NCBI GenBank assembly: GCA_964617375.1 | Contig: CAZTXQ010000005.1 | Span: forward strand, 1-64,000 | Length of the DNA: 64,000 nt | DNA from: Firm-13 sp964617375 | GTDB lineage: Bacteria > Bacillota > Clostridia > Saccharofermentanales > Saccharofermentanaceae | Direction of reading: 5' to 3' | Shown: positions 1 through 7,859 of the stretch, piece by piece | Position numbering within the stretch: the stretch's first letter is position 1 | Layout: the number at the start of each line of letters is the position of its first letter | The notes under the pieces: model-generated | Told to the model about the DNA's origin: nothing | Databases searched by the model: none | The model's input: only the letters and a program-made list of their open reading frames with translations | Translations under genes and position numbers: made by a program

Positions 1-142
1 CAACGTAATGCTCGTTTGCCCGAAGTGCAACCAGCCTTCACGTGTTGCTGCCAAGATTGCGGAAGACGGATCCAAATCCCGTGTCTGCAAGAAGTGCGGC
101 GCTGTGATCGATACGGTTAAGAAGGCAAGCAAGGAGGGGTAA
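1..142 (+). CDS. rplX: 50S ribosomal protein L24, C-terminal part
   Basis: Only the last 46 codons are present, open at the window edge and ending with TAA at 140-142. The visible part contains two CxxC pairs (VCPKCN and VCKKCG) followed by a basic tail, the usual C-terminal half of bacterial L24. It is the first gene of the run and sits 3 bases before rplE, which is the normal spc-operon order. L24 binds 23S rRNA early in large-subunit assembly. The N-terminal KOW part lies outside the window. Confidence 0.9.
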   Translation, partial: NVMLVCPKCNQPSRVAAKIAEDGSKSRVCKKCGAVIDTVKKASKEG

Positions 143-145
143 ACG

Positions 146-685
146 ATGGCCAGATTAAAAGACAAGTACGCATCTGAAGTTGCACCGGCTTTGCAGGAAA
201 CCTTCCGTTATAAGTCAACGATGCAGACTCCCCGTCTCGAGAAGATCGTTCTGAACATGGGTGTCGGAGAAGTTAAAGACAATCCGAAGGCTCTTGAGAA
301 CGCGATGCGCGACATGGGAATTATTTCCGGACAGAGACCTGTGGCAACGGTTGCCACAAAGTCTGTTGCCGCATTCAAACTCAGAGAAGGCATGAAAATC
401 GGTTGCAAAGTTACGCTTCGCGGCGAAAAGATGTATGACTTCCTGGATAAGCTTATCAGCATTTCGCTTCCCCGCGTCCGCGACTTCCGCGGAGTGAGTG
501 CAAACTCTTTCGACGGTCACGGCAACTATGCTATGGGTATCAAGGAGCAGCTCATGTTCCCGGAAATCGAATTCGACAAGGTCGACAAGATCCGCGGCAT
601 GGACATCATTATCGTTACGACAGCTCAAACGGATGAAGAAGCCAGAGAACTCTTGAAGCTTCTTGGCATGCCGTTTCACAAGTGA
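146..685 (+). CDS. rplE: 50S ribosomal protein L5
   Basis: The 179-residue product is full length for L5, which binds 5S rRNA and contacts the P-site tRNA in the central protuberance. The family signatures LEKIVLNMGVGE near residue 31 and the C-terminal block GMDIIIVTTAQTDEEA are easily read. The start ATG follows AAGGAGGGG at 131-139, which overlaps the end of rplX, so the two genes are translationally close. It lies between rplX and rpsN as in other spc operons. Confidence 0.98.
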   Translation: MARLKDKYASEVAPALQETFRYKSTMQTPRLEKIVLNMGVGEVKDNPKALENAMRDMGIISGQRPVATVATKSVAAFKLREGMKIGCKVTLRGEKMYDFLDKLISISLPRVRDFRGVSANSFDGHGNYAMGIKEQLMFPEIEFDKVDKIRGMDIIIVTTAQTDEEARELLKLLGMPFHK

Positions 686-705
686 GCATTGGAGGGTAAA
701 GAAAA

Positions 706-891
706 ATGGCAAAAAAGTCAATGATCCTTAAGGCCCAGAAGCCCGCCAAGTTCAAGACACAGCAGCACAACCGGTGCAAGCTTTGCGGAAGGCCTCACGC
801 CTATATCCGCAAGTACGGCATCTGCCGTCTCTGTTTCCGCGAACTGGCATATAAAGGTCAGATACCCGGCGTCCGTAAGGCAAGCTGGTAA
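706..891 (+). CDS. rpsN: 30S ribosomal protein S14, zinc-binding type Z
   Basis: The 61-residue protein is the short zinc form of S14. Two cysteine pairs, CKLC and CRLC, form the zinc site and flank the conserved RPHAYIRKYGI segment. It belongs to the 3' domain of the small subunit. The start at 706 follows GGAGGGTAAAGAAAA. Many Bacillota carry a second, zinc-free S14 elsewhere on the chromosome; none is visible here. Confidence 0.97.
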   Translation: MAKKSMILKAQKPAKFKTQQHNRCKLCGRPHAYIRKYGICRLCFRELAYKGQIPGVRKASW

Positions 892-918
892 ACGATAGCA
901 AAGCAAGGAGGAACACGT

Positions 919-1314
919 ATGCAGATTACAGATGCAATCGCAGATATGCTAACAAGAATCCGTAATGCAGGCACAGCCGGTCATTCGACTGTTCTGATCC
1001 CGGCGTCCAATTTGAAGAAGGCTATCGCCCAGATTTTGTTGGATGAAGGCTATATCAGCCGTTTTGAGTGTATCGAAGATGACAAACAGGGTATGATCAA
1101 AGTTACCCTGAAGTACGCCGCCCGCAAGAGCGTCATTACAGGAATACGGCGTATTTCGAAACCCGGTCTCCGCGTATATGCGGATCTCGACAATCTCCCG
1201 AAGGTATTGGGCGGTCTTGGCATTGCCATTATCTCCACATCCAAGGGAATCATGACAGATAAGAAGGCCCGCGCTAACGGCGTCGGCGGTGAGGTTCTGG
1301 CTTACGTCTGGTAA
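919..1314 (+). CDS. rpsH: 30S ribosomal protein S8
   Basis: This 131-residue protein matches S8 over its whole length: the N-terminal DAIADMLTRIRNA motif and the C-terminal GVGGEVLAYVW end are typical. S8 binds helix 21 of 16S rRNA and in several bacteria also represses its own operon by binding mRNA. The start follows AAGGAGGAACACGT. The gene is followed by an 87-base gap before rplF, the longest gap in this part of the operon. Confidence 0.98.
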   Translation: MQITDAIADMLTRIRNAGTAGHSTVLIPASNLKKAIAQILLDEGYISRFECIEDDKQGMIKVTLKYAARKSVITGIRRISKPGLRVYADLDNLPKVLGGLGIAIISTSKGIMTDKKARANGVGGEVLAYVW

Positions 1315-1401
1315 GCTTTAAGAAATACTCTGAAAGGGAAGCCCGTACCGGATACGGATACACGGGATTTCCGCAATCTTAAGAGCAGGAGGTAGAAAGA
1401 T
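1315..1401 (+). other. rpsH-rplF spacer with a small stem-loop
   Basis: CCCGT at 1342-1346 can pair with ACGGG at 1362-1366, and inside it CCG at 1348-1350 pairs with CGG at 1355-1357 around a GATA loop. There is no U-run, so it is not a terminator. It could be an mRNA site for a ribosomal protein, but the stem is short and this is only a structural observation. Confidence 0.3.
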
Positions 1402-1944
1402 ATGTCTAGAATTGGCAGAATGCCGATCACAATCCCGGCAGGGGTTGAAGTAAAGCAGGACGGTCAGACCATTACTGTTAACGGAAAGGGCATCACACTC
1501 GTTCAGGTTGTGCATCCCGATATGAAGGTTAACATTGACGGCGCGGTAATTACCGTAGAAAGACCTTCCGACGAGAAGCAGCACAAGGCTCTTCACGGTT
1601 TGACACGTTCCCTCATTCATAATATGGTGGTGGGAGTGTCCGAAGGATTTTCAAAGCAACTTGATATCAACGGTGTAGGTTATAAGGCGGCAAAGGACGG
1701 AGCCAAGCTTCTCCTTAACCTCGGTTATTCCCACCCGATCGTAATGGTCGAACCCGAAGGTATTACCATCGAGGTTCCGGCCGCAAACAAGATCATCGTT
1801 AAAGGTGCAGATAAACAGCTCGTCGGTGAGACAGCTGCCAAGATCCGTTCCTTCAGACTTCCTGATGCATACAAGGGCAAGGGTATTAAGTACTCTTACG
1901 AGACCTTGAGAATCAAGGAAGGAAAGACCGGAGCTAAGAAATAA
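1402..1944 (+). CDS. rplF: 50S ribosomal protein L6
   Basis: The 180-residue product is normal length for L6. It begins MSRIGRMPITIPAGV and holds the two L6 repeats; the C-terminal motif PDAYKGKGIKY is the family signature. L6 sits near the factor-binding site of the large subunit. The start is set by AGGAGG at 1387-1392. It is followed 17 bases later by the ATG of rplR. Confidence 0.98.
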   Translation: MSRIGRMPITIPAGVEVKQDGQTITVNGKGITLVQVVHPDMKVNIDGAVITVERPSDEKQHKALHGLTRSLIHNMVVGVSEGFSKQLDINGVGYKAAKDGAKLLLNLGYSHPIVMVEPEGITIEVPAANKIIVKGADKQLVGETAAKIRSFRLPDAYKGKGIKYSYETLRIKEGKTGAKK

Positions 1945-1961
1945 GAGAAGGGGTGAAATGC

Positions 1962-2330
1962 ATGATTAATAAGCCTGACAGTAACGAAATCCGCAGGAGA
2001 AAGCACCTTCGCGTGCGTAAAAAGATCAGTGGAACCCCTGCTCGTCCGCGTTTGTGTGTTTTTAGAAGCAATGCAAATATCTATGCACAGATTATCGACG
2101 ATACAACAGGAACCACACTGGTTAGTGCGTCAACTCTGGAAAAAGACATCAAGACAGGCCTTCCCTACGGCGGCAACGTCGATGGCGCAAAAGCAGTCGG
2201 CAAGCTCGTTGCAGAGCGTGCCGAAGCAAAGGGTCTTAAGGAAGTCGTTTTCGACAGAGGTGGATACATTTTCCACGGCCGTGTAGCGGCTTTGGCAGAG
2301 GCAGCCCGCGAAGCTGGCCTTACTTTCTAA
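1962..2330 (+). CDS. rplR: 50S ribosomal protein L18
   Basis: L18 binds 5S rRNA together with L5. The 122-residue product has the basic N-terminal RRRKHLRVRKK, the segment RPRLCVFRSNANIYAQIIDD and the terminal FDRGGYIFHGRVAALAEAARE, all typical. I chose ATG 1962, which is 8-9 bases after AGAAGGGG; an in-frame GTG at 1953 overlaps that ribosome binding site and is a poorer choice. Confidence 0.96.
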   Translation: MINKPDSNEIRRRKHLRVRKKISGTPARPRLCVFRSNANIYAQIIDDTTGTTLVSASTLEKDIKTGLPYGGNVDGAKAVGKLVAERAEAKGLKEVVFDRGGYIFHGRVAALAEAAREAGLTF

Positions 2331-2348
2331 GCAGGAGGAAGATATAAG

Positions 2349-2843
2349 ATGCGTATTGATCCGAATACAGTAGAACTGAAAGAAAAAGTCATCCACATCG
2401 GTCGTGTTTCCAAGACCGTAAAGGGAGGTCGTAATTTCCGCTTTGCTGCTCTTGTAATCGTCGGAGACGAGAACGGTCACGTAGGTAAGGGAATCGGAAA
2501 GGCAGCAGAAATTCCGGATGCTATCCGCAAGGGAATCGAAGACGCCAAGAAGAACCTGATCACAGTGCCGATCATTAACTCGACCATTCCTCACGAGACG
2601 CTTGGAGTTTTCGGCGCCGGTAAAATTGTTATGAAGCCTGCGAAGGAAGGTACCGGTGTTATTGCCGGCGGCCCCGTTCGTGCGGTTTGTGAAATGGCCG
2701 GTATCCGTGATATCCGTACAAAGTCACTTGGAACGAACAACCCGAACAACATGGTCAACGCGACACTTGAAGGTCTGAAGAGCCTGAAATCTCTTGAAGA
2801 GGTTGCACGTCTTCGCGGCAAGAGCGTTGACGAAATATTATAA
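2349..2843 (+). CDS. rpsE: 30S ribosomal protein S5
   Basis: The 164-residue protein has the double-stranded RNA-binding N-terminal domain (KVIHIGRVSKTVKGGRNF) and the C-terminal domain with GVIAGGPVRAV and SLGTNNPNNMV, the expected S5 signatures. S5 takes part in decoding accuracy and 30S assembly. The start follows GCAGGAGGAAG. Next comes the small rpmD gene after a 17-base gap. Confidence 0.98.
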   Translation: MRIDPNTVELKEKVIHIGRVSKTVKGGRNFRFAALVIVGDENGHVGKGIGKAAEIPDAIRKGIEDAKKNLITVPIINSTIPHETLGVFGAGKIVMKPAKEGTGVIAGGPVRAVCEMAGIRDIRTKSLGTNNPNNMVNATLEGLKSLKSLEEVARLRGKSVDEIL

Positions 2844-2860
2844 TAGGAGGTGCATCTTCC

Positions 2861-3040
2861 ATGGCAGAACTTAAAATCACTCTGGTAAAGAGCACCAATA
2901 GTGCCAACAAGAATCACTGTGCCAATGTCAAGGCTCTCGGTCTGCACAAGATCGGACAGTCTGTAGTCAAGACCGACACAGAAGCGATTCGTGGTATGGT
3001 TCATAAGGTTGCTCATCTTGTTACTTGCGAAGAAGTCTAA
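2861..3040 (+). CDS. rpmD: 50S ribosomal protein L30
   Basis: A 59-residue reading frame starting at ATG 2861 after TAGGAGGTGCATCTTCC and ending with TAA 3038-3040. It begins MAELKITLVKST and contains ALGLHKIGQSVV, followed by a short C-terminal helix region, which is the L30 pattern. Its place between rpsE and rplO is the standard one. It is easy to miss because of its size. Confidence 0.95.
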   Translation: MAELKITLVKSTNSANKNHCANVKALGLHKIGQSVVKTDTEAIRGMVHKVAHLVTCEEV

Positions 3041-3056
3041 CGGAGGTAAAGATTAA

Positions 3057-3500
3057 ATGAAGCTCAATGAATTGACTTCCAGCGGTAATGCTAAGGCGTT
3101 CCGCAAAGGCCGCGGCGTAGGCAGCGGCAATGGTAAGACAGCTGGCCGCGGGCATAAAGGTCAGAATTCCCGTTCCGGCGGCGGTGTCCGTCCCGGATTT
3201 GAAGGTGGTCAGATGCCCCTTTACAGACGTCTTCCGAAGCGCGGTTTCAACAACACGAGATTCGCGACGGACTACATCGAAATCAATGTCTCTGACCTCG
3301 AGAAATTTGCTGACGGAACGACGGTAGATTCCGCTGTTCTGGCTGATTCGGGTATTCTTTCCGTTTCCAAGGTAAATGACGGAATCAAGGTTCTCGGCAG
3401 CGGCGAGCTTACAAAGAAGCTTGTTGTTAAGGCAAAAAAATTCTCTGCTTCTGCAAAAGAAAAGATTGAGAATGCTGGTGGCTCGGCCCTGGAGGTATGA
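3057..3500 (+). CDS. rplO: 50S ribosomal protein L15
   Basis: The 147-residue product has the long glycine- and basic-rich N-terminal extension (GRGVGSGNGKTAGRGHKGQ), then FEGGQMPLYRRLPKRGF, both typical for L15, a late-assembly 23S rRNA-binding protein. The start follows CGGAGGTAAAGATTAA. Its last codons overlap the ATG cluster at the start of secY, indicating translational coupling. Confidence 0.97.
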   Translation: MKLNELTSSGNAKAFRKGRGVGSGNGKTAGRGHKGQNSRSGGGVRPGFEGGQMPLYRRLPKRGFNNTRFATDYIEINVSDLEKFADGTTVDSAVLADSGILSVSKVNDGIKVLGSGELTKKLVVKAKKFSASAKEKIENAGGSALEV

Positions 3501-3502
3501 TG

Positions 3503-4816
3503 ATGAAAGGTATGTTCGCTACCTTGATCAACGCTTTTCGCGTGCCGGATATCAGGAAGAAGCTCTTCTTTACTTTCGGCATCCTGATCCTTTATCAGAT
3601 CGGCGGTCTCATACCCGTACCCGGTATTGACCGTGTAGCTTTTTCGAGTCTCGTCTCACAAATGGGCCAGATCGGAAGCCTCATGAACATTATCTCCGGC
3701 GGCAATCTTTATGCTGCTTCGATATTTGCCATGGGTATTACCCCGTACATCAACTCGTCGATCATCATTCAGCTTTTGACGGTTGCAATACCGGCACTTG
3801 AGAGAATGCAGAAAGAGGGCGAACCCGGCAGGAAGAAGATTCAGAAGATCGTGCGTTTCTGCACGATCGGTCTCGCTCTTATTCAGGCAACGGCTTTCTG
3901 GTATGCGACACGTTCCGCGATGTCCGGCTATCTTCCTCAAGTTCTCAGTGCCATACTGATTATTCTTTCCTTTACGGCCGGTACTGCATTTATCATGTGG
4001 CTCGGTGAACAGATCAACGAGAAGGGTATCGGAAACGGTATTTCGCTCATCATCTTTACGGGTATCGTAACGCGTTTGCCTAGCATGGCACAGCAGCTCT
4101 ACGGTTACTCACTCGATGTATCGGGCCGTATCGATCCGGTAGTACTTGGAGTTATTCTGGGTATCCTCCTGTTCATCGCCGTCGCTTGCATCACCGTTTC
4201 GATCATCGTTTTCGTTCTGTTTGTTCAGAATGCGGAGAGAAGAATTCCGGTTCAGTACTCCAAGCGTGTTATCGGAAGAAAGACTTACGGCGGTCAGAAT
4301 ACCTACATACCGCTTAAGGTCAATCAGTCCGGTGTTATGCCCGTTATTTTTGCGATGTCCATGCTTTCCCTGCCTTCGACAATTGTTTCGTTCTTTTTCA
4401 ACAACAGCACGAACATCGTCGTCGAGTGGTTCAGAAACTTTGGAAAGAGCCCTTTGTATTACGTAGCGGAATTTCTTCTGATTATCGGATTTACCTTTTT
4501 CTACTCGCTTATTCAGTTCAATCCGATCGAGATCTCCAACAATCTGCAGAAGAACGGCGGATTTATTCCGGGAGTACGTCCCGGACGTCCGACCTCCGAT
4601 TATATCCAGCGTACGGCTAGACGTATGAACTGGGTTGACGCACTGTTCCTTGCGATTGTTGTTCTTGTTCCTACGCTGCTCGGGTCTCTTGCCAATCTTG
4701 AGAATGTCTGGTTTGCGGGTACATCTGTACTGATCCTTACCGGCGTTGCCAATGATTTGGTTAAGCAGATTGAATCGCAGATGGTTACACATCACTATAA
4801 GGGATTCCTTGATTGA
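3503..4816 (+). CDS. secY: Protein translocase subunit SecY
   Basis: SecY is the channel of the Sec translocon in the cytoplasmic membrane. The roughly 437-residue protein has ten hydrophobic segments; the plug region GGNLYAASIFAMGITPYINSS, the loop QINEKGIGNGISLIIF, RRIPVQYSKR and the C-terminal GTSVLILTGVANDLVKQIE are recognisable family blocks. Three ATG codons in a row (3497, 3500, 3503) follow GGAGG at 3491-3495; 3503 has the best spacing, but 3497 or 3500 would overlap rplO and is possible. Confidence 0.97.
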   Translation: MKGMFATLINAFRVPDIRKKLFFTFGILILYQIGGLIPVPGIDRVAFSSLVSQMGQIGSLMNIISGGNLYAASIFAMGITPYINSSIIIQLLTVAIPALERMQKEGEPGRKKIQKIVRFCTIGLALIQATAFWYATRSAMSGYLPQVLSAILIILSFTAGTAFIMWLGEQINEKGIGNGISLIIFTGIVTRLPSMAQQLYGYSLDVSGRIDPVVLGVILGILLFIAVACITVSIIVFVLFVQNAERRIPVQYSKRVIGRKTYGGQNTYIPLKVNQSGVMPVIFAMSMLSLPSTIVSFFFNNSTNIVVEWFRNFGKSPLYYVAEFLLIIGFTFFYSLIQFNPIEISNNLQKNGGFIPGVRPGRPTSDYIQRTARRMNWVDALFLAIVVLVPTLLGSLANLENVWFAGTSVLILTGVANDLVKQIESQMVTHHYKGFLD

Positions 4817-5011
4817 TGTACGTGACGCTTATGAATTCATATTTCGGATGTTCCGGACTTGTCCGGATATTCGAAAACGGATAACGTTTGTTCAGATAGC
4901 CTCGTACAGGAGTCATTGTATTCTCTGTACGGGGCTGTATGAGCGTTAAGAATTTGGTCTGAATGGCCGTTCATTCGGCTTGATATAAAGACATAACGGG
5001 AGGTACGGTTC
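4817..5011 (+). promoter_or_regulatory. secY-adk spacer with three successive RNA hairpins
   Basis: Three stems can be drawn in these 195 bases. TCCGGAC at 4852-4858 pairs with GTCCGGA at 4861-4867. A 14-base-pair stem (12 Watson-Crick, 2 G-U) joins 4896-4909 with 4925-4938 around a 15-base loop. CTGAATG at 4959-4965 pairs with CATTCGG at 4972-4978. None is followed by a U-run. A possible extended -10 (TGATATAAA, 4981-4989) lies just after the third stem. The spacer therefore looks like a regulatory or processing site, or a structured leader for adk. Confidence 0.45.
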
Positions 5012-5668
5012 ATGCGTTTGATTATTTTGGGAGCACCCGGTTCCGGGAAAGGCACGATAGCGGCCGAACTTACGAAGAAGTATAATATTCTTCATATTTC
5101 GACCGGTGATATTTTCCGTGCAAACATCAAGGAGAAGACGCCGCTCGGCATCAAGGCGAAGGAATACATCGACAGGGGAGATCTTGTCCCGGATTCCGTG
5201 ACAATTGATATGCTTGAGGATCGTCTTTCTCAGCCGGACTGCGATACCGGATTTCTGCTTGACGGATTTCCCCGTACGATTGTTCAGGCCGAAGAACTTG
5301 AGAAGCTCTTAGCCCAAAAGAATGTCGCCGTCGATGCCGTAATCAGCATCATTATCTCTGACGAAGAGATCAAGTCCCGTATTTCGGGGCGCCGTGTCTG
5401 TATTTCCTGCGGCGCAAGTTATAATATTCCTTTTAAGCCGGCAAAGGTGGAAGGAATCTGCGACGAGTGCGGCGGAGAAGTCATTCAGAGACAGGACGAC
5501 AAACCGGAAACCGTATTGAGCCGTCTTCAGACCTATCACGAAAAGACGCAGCCTCTGATTGATTTTTACAAGGCCAAAGGTCTTATCCTTGAGGCAAGTA
5601 ATGAAGAAAATTATAAGCTGGCGGTAGAACAGGTAATCAACGGTCTCTCCGGCAGGAAGATCGTCTGA
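5012..5668 (+). CDS. adk: Adenylate kinase, zinc-lid type
   Basis: Adenylate kinase interconverts AMP, ATP and ADP in the cytoplasm. The 218-residue protein carries the P-loop GAPGSGKGT at residues 7-15, DGFPRT for AMP binding, and a long LID with four cysteines (CISC near 130 and CDEC near 150), the zinc-binding form common in Gram-positive bacteria. The start ATG follows CGGGAGGTACGGTTC. Its place after secY is standard. The preceding spacer is unusually structured. Confidence 0.97.
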   Translation: MRLIILGAPGSGKGTIAAELTKKYNILHISTGDIFRANIKEKTPLGIKAKEYIDRGDLVPDSVTIDMLEDRLSQPDCDTGFLLDGFPRTIVQAEELEKLLAQKNVAVDAVISIIISDEEIKSRISGRRVCISCGASYNIPFKPAKVEGICDECGGEVIQRQDDKPETVLSRLQTYHEKTQPLIDFYKAKGLILEASNEENYKLAVEQVINGLSGRKIV

Positions 5669-5730
5669 GAATATCATTTCGAGAAATGAAGCGGAACGCC
5701 CGGGAAAAGCGCTCTTCACAAGGAGAGAAA

Positions 5731-6486
5731 ATGGTTCAGTACAAGACAGGAACAGAAATCGAAAAGATGCAAAGAGCGGGAAGAATCGTGGCTCTGGTAT
5801 TTGAAGAGGTACGCGATTTGATCCGCCCGGGAGTATCCACATTTGAAATCGACCGGAAAGCGGAAGACGTAATCCGCGGTGAAGGTGCCATACCGTCATT
5901 CCTGAATTACGGAAAGCCTCCGTTCCCGGCCTCGGTCTGTATATCGATCAACCGTGAAGTCGTTCACGGAATTCCGAGCAAACACCGCTTCCTACGGGAA
6001 GGGGATATTGTAAGTCTGGACGTCGGTGCAGAACTCGACGGATATCACGGAGATGCGGCAAGAACATTTGCGGTCGGCGAGATTTCTCCCGAGGCAAAGC
6101 AACTGATACGCGTTACCGAAGAATGTTTCTGGATCGGCTTTGAGTTTGCCAAAGAAGGGTTTCGGCTTGGTGATTTGTCGAGTGCGATTCAGATGCATGC
6201 CGAATCTTTCGGATACGGCGTGGTTCGGGAGCTTACCGGTCACGGAATCGGACGCCATCTGCACGAAGATCCGGATGTACCGAATTACGGCAGGAAGGGT
6301 CACGGTCTTCGGATTACACCCGGTCTTGTCATCGCGGTGGAACCGATGATCAACATGGGCACAAGAGAAATCGAGGTTCTCGATGACGAATGGACCATTG
6401 TTACGGCAGACGGGAAGCCTTCCGCTCACTACGAGAACACGATCGCGATCACGGAAAACGGTCCGATCATAACAACAAAACTGTGA
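5731..6486 (+). CDS. map: Methionine aminopeptidase, type I
   Basis: This 251-residue metalloprotease removes the initiator methionine. The metal ligands are visible: two Asp in LDVGAELDGYHGDAAR, His in GHGIGRHLHEDP, Glu in AVEPMINMG and Glu in HYENTIAIT. ATG 5731 directly follows AAGGAGAGAAA and is the start expected for the family; the reading frame is open upstream to 5686 but that extension has no ribosome binding site. The stop overlaps the GTG of the next gene by 4 bases. Confidence 0.95.
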   Translation: MVQYKTGTEIEKMQRAGRIVALVFEEVRDLIRPGVSTFEIDRKAEDVIRGEGAIPSFLNYGKPPFPASVCISINREVVHGIPSKHRFLREGDIVSLDVGAELDGYHGDAARTFAVGEISPEAKQLIRVTEECFWIGFEFAKEGFRLGDLSSAIQMHAESFGYGVVRELTGHGIGRHLHEDPDVPNYGRKGHGLRITPGLVIAVEPMINMGTREIEVLDDEWTIVTADGKPSAHYENTIAITENGPIITTKL

Positions 6487-6815
6487 TTGAGATACGAAAC
6501 AGCGAGGATCATGACAAAGCACCGGATCGAGCCGTTCTGCCCGGAACGGTCGTCGTATCCGGGAGCGGCCACGATCGCGGCAGGATATATCTTGTGATCG
6601 CATCGGATGCATCCTTTCTGTTCCTTTCCGACGGAGACAAGCGGCCCTTTTCAAAACCGAAAAAGAAGAGGCGCCGTCAAGTATCGGCAATAGGACAGAT
6701 CGATCATGCGGATGCACTCCTGGATAAGGTGAGAAGCGTAAAAGTTCAGGCGGACCAAAGCGCCTTGATCAGAAAAGAATTAACCGGATTTACGGCAAGT
6801 CACGGCAATCCGTGA
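6483..6815 (+). CDS. KOW-domain RNA-binding protein (L14e-like)
   Basis: About 110 residues, with a KOW-type segment LPGTVVVSGSGHDRGRIYLV near residue 18, then a lysine-rich stretch (KPKKKRRR) and an amphipathic C-terminal helix. Small KOW proteins of this sort sit between map and infA in many Clostridia; the role is unknown but RNA or ribosome binding is the natural guess. The GTG at 6483 overlaps the map stop in a GTGA arrangement, so translation is probably coupled; no strong Shine-Dalgarno is seen. Confidence 0.7.
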   Translation: MIEIRNSEDHDKAPDRAVLPGTVVVSGSGHDRGRIYLVIASDASFLFLSDGDKRPFSKPKKKRRRQVSAIGQIDHADALLDKVRSVKVQADQSALIRKELTGFTASHGNP

Positions 6816-6838
6816 CAGGAAGAAAGAGGAGATCAGTT

Positions 6839-7057
6839 ATGGCGAAAGAAGATGTCATTGAGGTTGAGGGTATCGTTTCCGATGCGCTTCCGAATGCAAT
6901 GTTTAAAGTGAAGCTCGAAAACGGACACGAAGTCCTGGCCCACATATCGGGAAAACTCAGGCAGAATTATATCAAAATCCTGCCCGGAGACCGTGTAACG
7001 CTGGAACTTTCCCCTTATGACTTATCCAGAGGCAGAATTACCTGGCGTGCGAAGTGA
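6839..7057 (+). CDS. infA: Translation initiation factor IF-1
   Basis: The 72-residue protein is an S1-like OB fold: MAKEDVIEVEGIVSDALPN, then FKVKLENGHEVLAHISGK and LSPYDLSRGRITWR are the classical IF-1 segments. It binds the A site of the 30S subunit during initiation. ATG 6839 follows AGAGGAGATCAGTT; an upstream in-frame ATG at 6812 lacks support. Gene order map-KOW-infA-rpmJ is typical. Confidence 0.97.
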   Translation: MAKEDVIEVEGIVSDALPNAMFKVKLENGHEVLAHISGKLRQNYIKILPGDRVTLELSPYDLSRGRITWRAK

Positions 7058-7093
7058 TTTTGCCGAATAATTTACACACAAGCAAAAAAACAC

Positions 7094-7121
7094 TTGATTT
7101 GCGGTAGGAATTTGTTATTAT
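7094..7121 (+). promoter_or_regulatory. Candidate promoter for rpmJ and the alpha operon
   Basis: TTGATT (7094-7099) and TATTAT (7116-7121) are spaced by 16 bases in an AT-rich patch after infA, upstream of rpmJ. It would drive rpmJ-rpsM-rpsK-rpsD-rpoA-rplQ independently of the spc promoter. It is a sequence match only. Confidence 0.4.
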
Positions 7122-7192
7122 ATTATAGCATGCGCTTTTGGGGCGTTAGTTTTCCTGCATCAGCAGGATCTGAACAGCAGGAGGTAGGTAGT

Positions 7193-7306
7193 ATGAAAGT
7201 TAGACCATCTGTAAAGGTTATGTGCGAAAAATGCAAAGTGATTCGTCGCAAAGGACGCGTCATGATTATTTGCTCTGATCCGAAGCACAAGCAGAGACAG
7301 GGCTAA
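7193..7306 (+). CDS. rpmJ: 50S ribosomal protein L36
   Basis: A 37-residue protein beginning MKVRPSVKVMCEKCKVIRR and ending KHKQRQG, full length for L36. The zinc ligands (CEKC, a third Cys in MIICSDP and the following His) are all present, so this is the zinc-binding form. ATG 7193 follows AGCAGGAGGTAGGT. The frame is open further upstream, but that part is the untranslated leader. Confidence 0.96.
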   Translation: MKVRPSVKVMCEKCKVIRRKGRVMIICSDPKHKQRQG

Positions 7307-7317
7307 TCACACCGCCT

Positions 7318-7430
7318 CCGGACAGCTTCAGGCTGTCCGGTTGGAAGGTGCGAGCAAGAACAGGATATTACATGCAATTTCGGGGGCGGCTGTCTTTTGT
7401 TAACCACAGAAGAATCCCCGTGCAGCATGT
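7318..7430 (+). promoter_or_regulatory. Structured leader before rpsM, candidate ribosomal-protein site
   Basis: The rpmJ-rpsM gap (171 bases) has two strong folds. CCGGACAGC at 7318-7326 pairs perfectly with GCTGTCCGG at 7332-7340 around a 5-base loop. Then ACATGC (7370-7375) pairs with GCATGT (7425-7430), and inside an internal loop CGGGG (7381-7385) pairs with CCCCG (7416-7420). Neither fold ends in a U-run close enough to be a normal terminator. The place, just before rpsM-rpsK-rpsD, is where an S4-type autoregulatory leader would lie; which protein binds it, if any, is inference. Confidence 0.5.
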
Positions 7431-7477
7431 TTTATACATAGAACAATAAGAATTTGATATTCACGGAGGTACATCAG

Positions 7478-7846
7478 ATGGCGCGTATTGCCGGTGTGGA
7501 TCTGCCCAATGACAAGAGAGTGGAAATCGCTCTGACGTATATTTATGGCATTGGAAAGACAACTTCTACACGTATTATTACTGATTCCTCGATTAATCCG
7601 GATACAAGAGTCAAAGATCTCTCTGAAGATGAGATCGCGAAGATCCGTGAGAAAATCGAAAACAATTATAACGTTGAAGGTGATTTGAGAAGAGAAATCT
7701 CTCTCAATATCAAGCGTTTGATTGACAATGGCTGCTATCGCGGCCGCCGTCACAGAATGGGTCTTCCTGTTCGCGGTCAGCGCACAAAGACGAACGCACG
7801 CACCCGTAAGGGCCCGAAGCGTACGATCGCTGGCAAGAAGAAATAA
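7478..7846 (+). CDS. rpsM: 30S ribosomal protein S13
   Basis: The 122-residue product begins MARIAGVDLPNDKRVEIALTYIYGIG and ends with the basic tail RTNARTRKGPKRT-IAGKKK type sequence, as expected for S13, which bridges the 30S head to the 50S subunit. ATG 7478 follows ACGGAGGTACATCAG; an in-frame ATG at 7454 lies upstream of that site and is rejected. rpsK follows after 13 bases. Confidence 0.97.
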   Translation: MARIAGVDLPNDKRVEIALTYIYGIGKTTSTRIITDSSINPDTRVKDLSEDEIAKIREKIENNYNVEGDLRREISLNIKRLIDNGCYRGRRHRMGLPVRGQRTKTNARTRKGPKRTIAGKKK

Positions 7847-7859
7847 GGAGGCGTAACTT

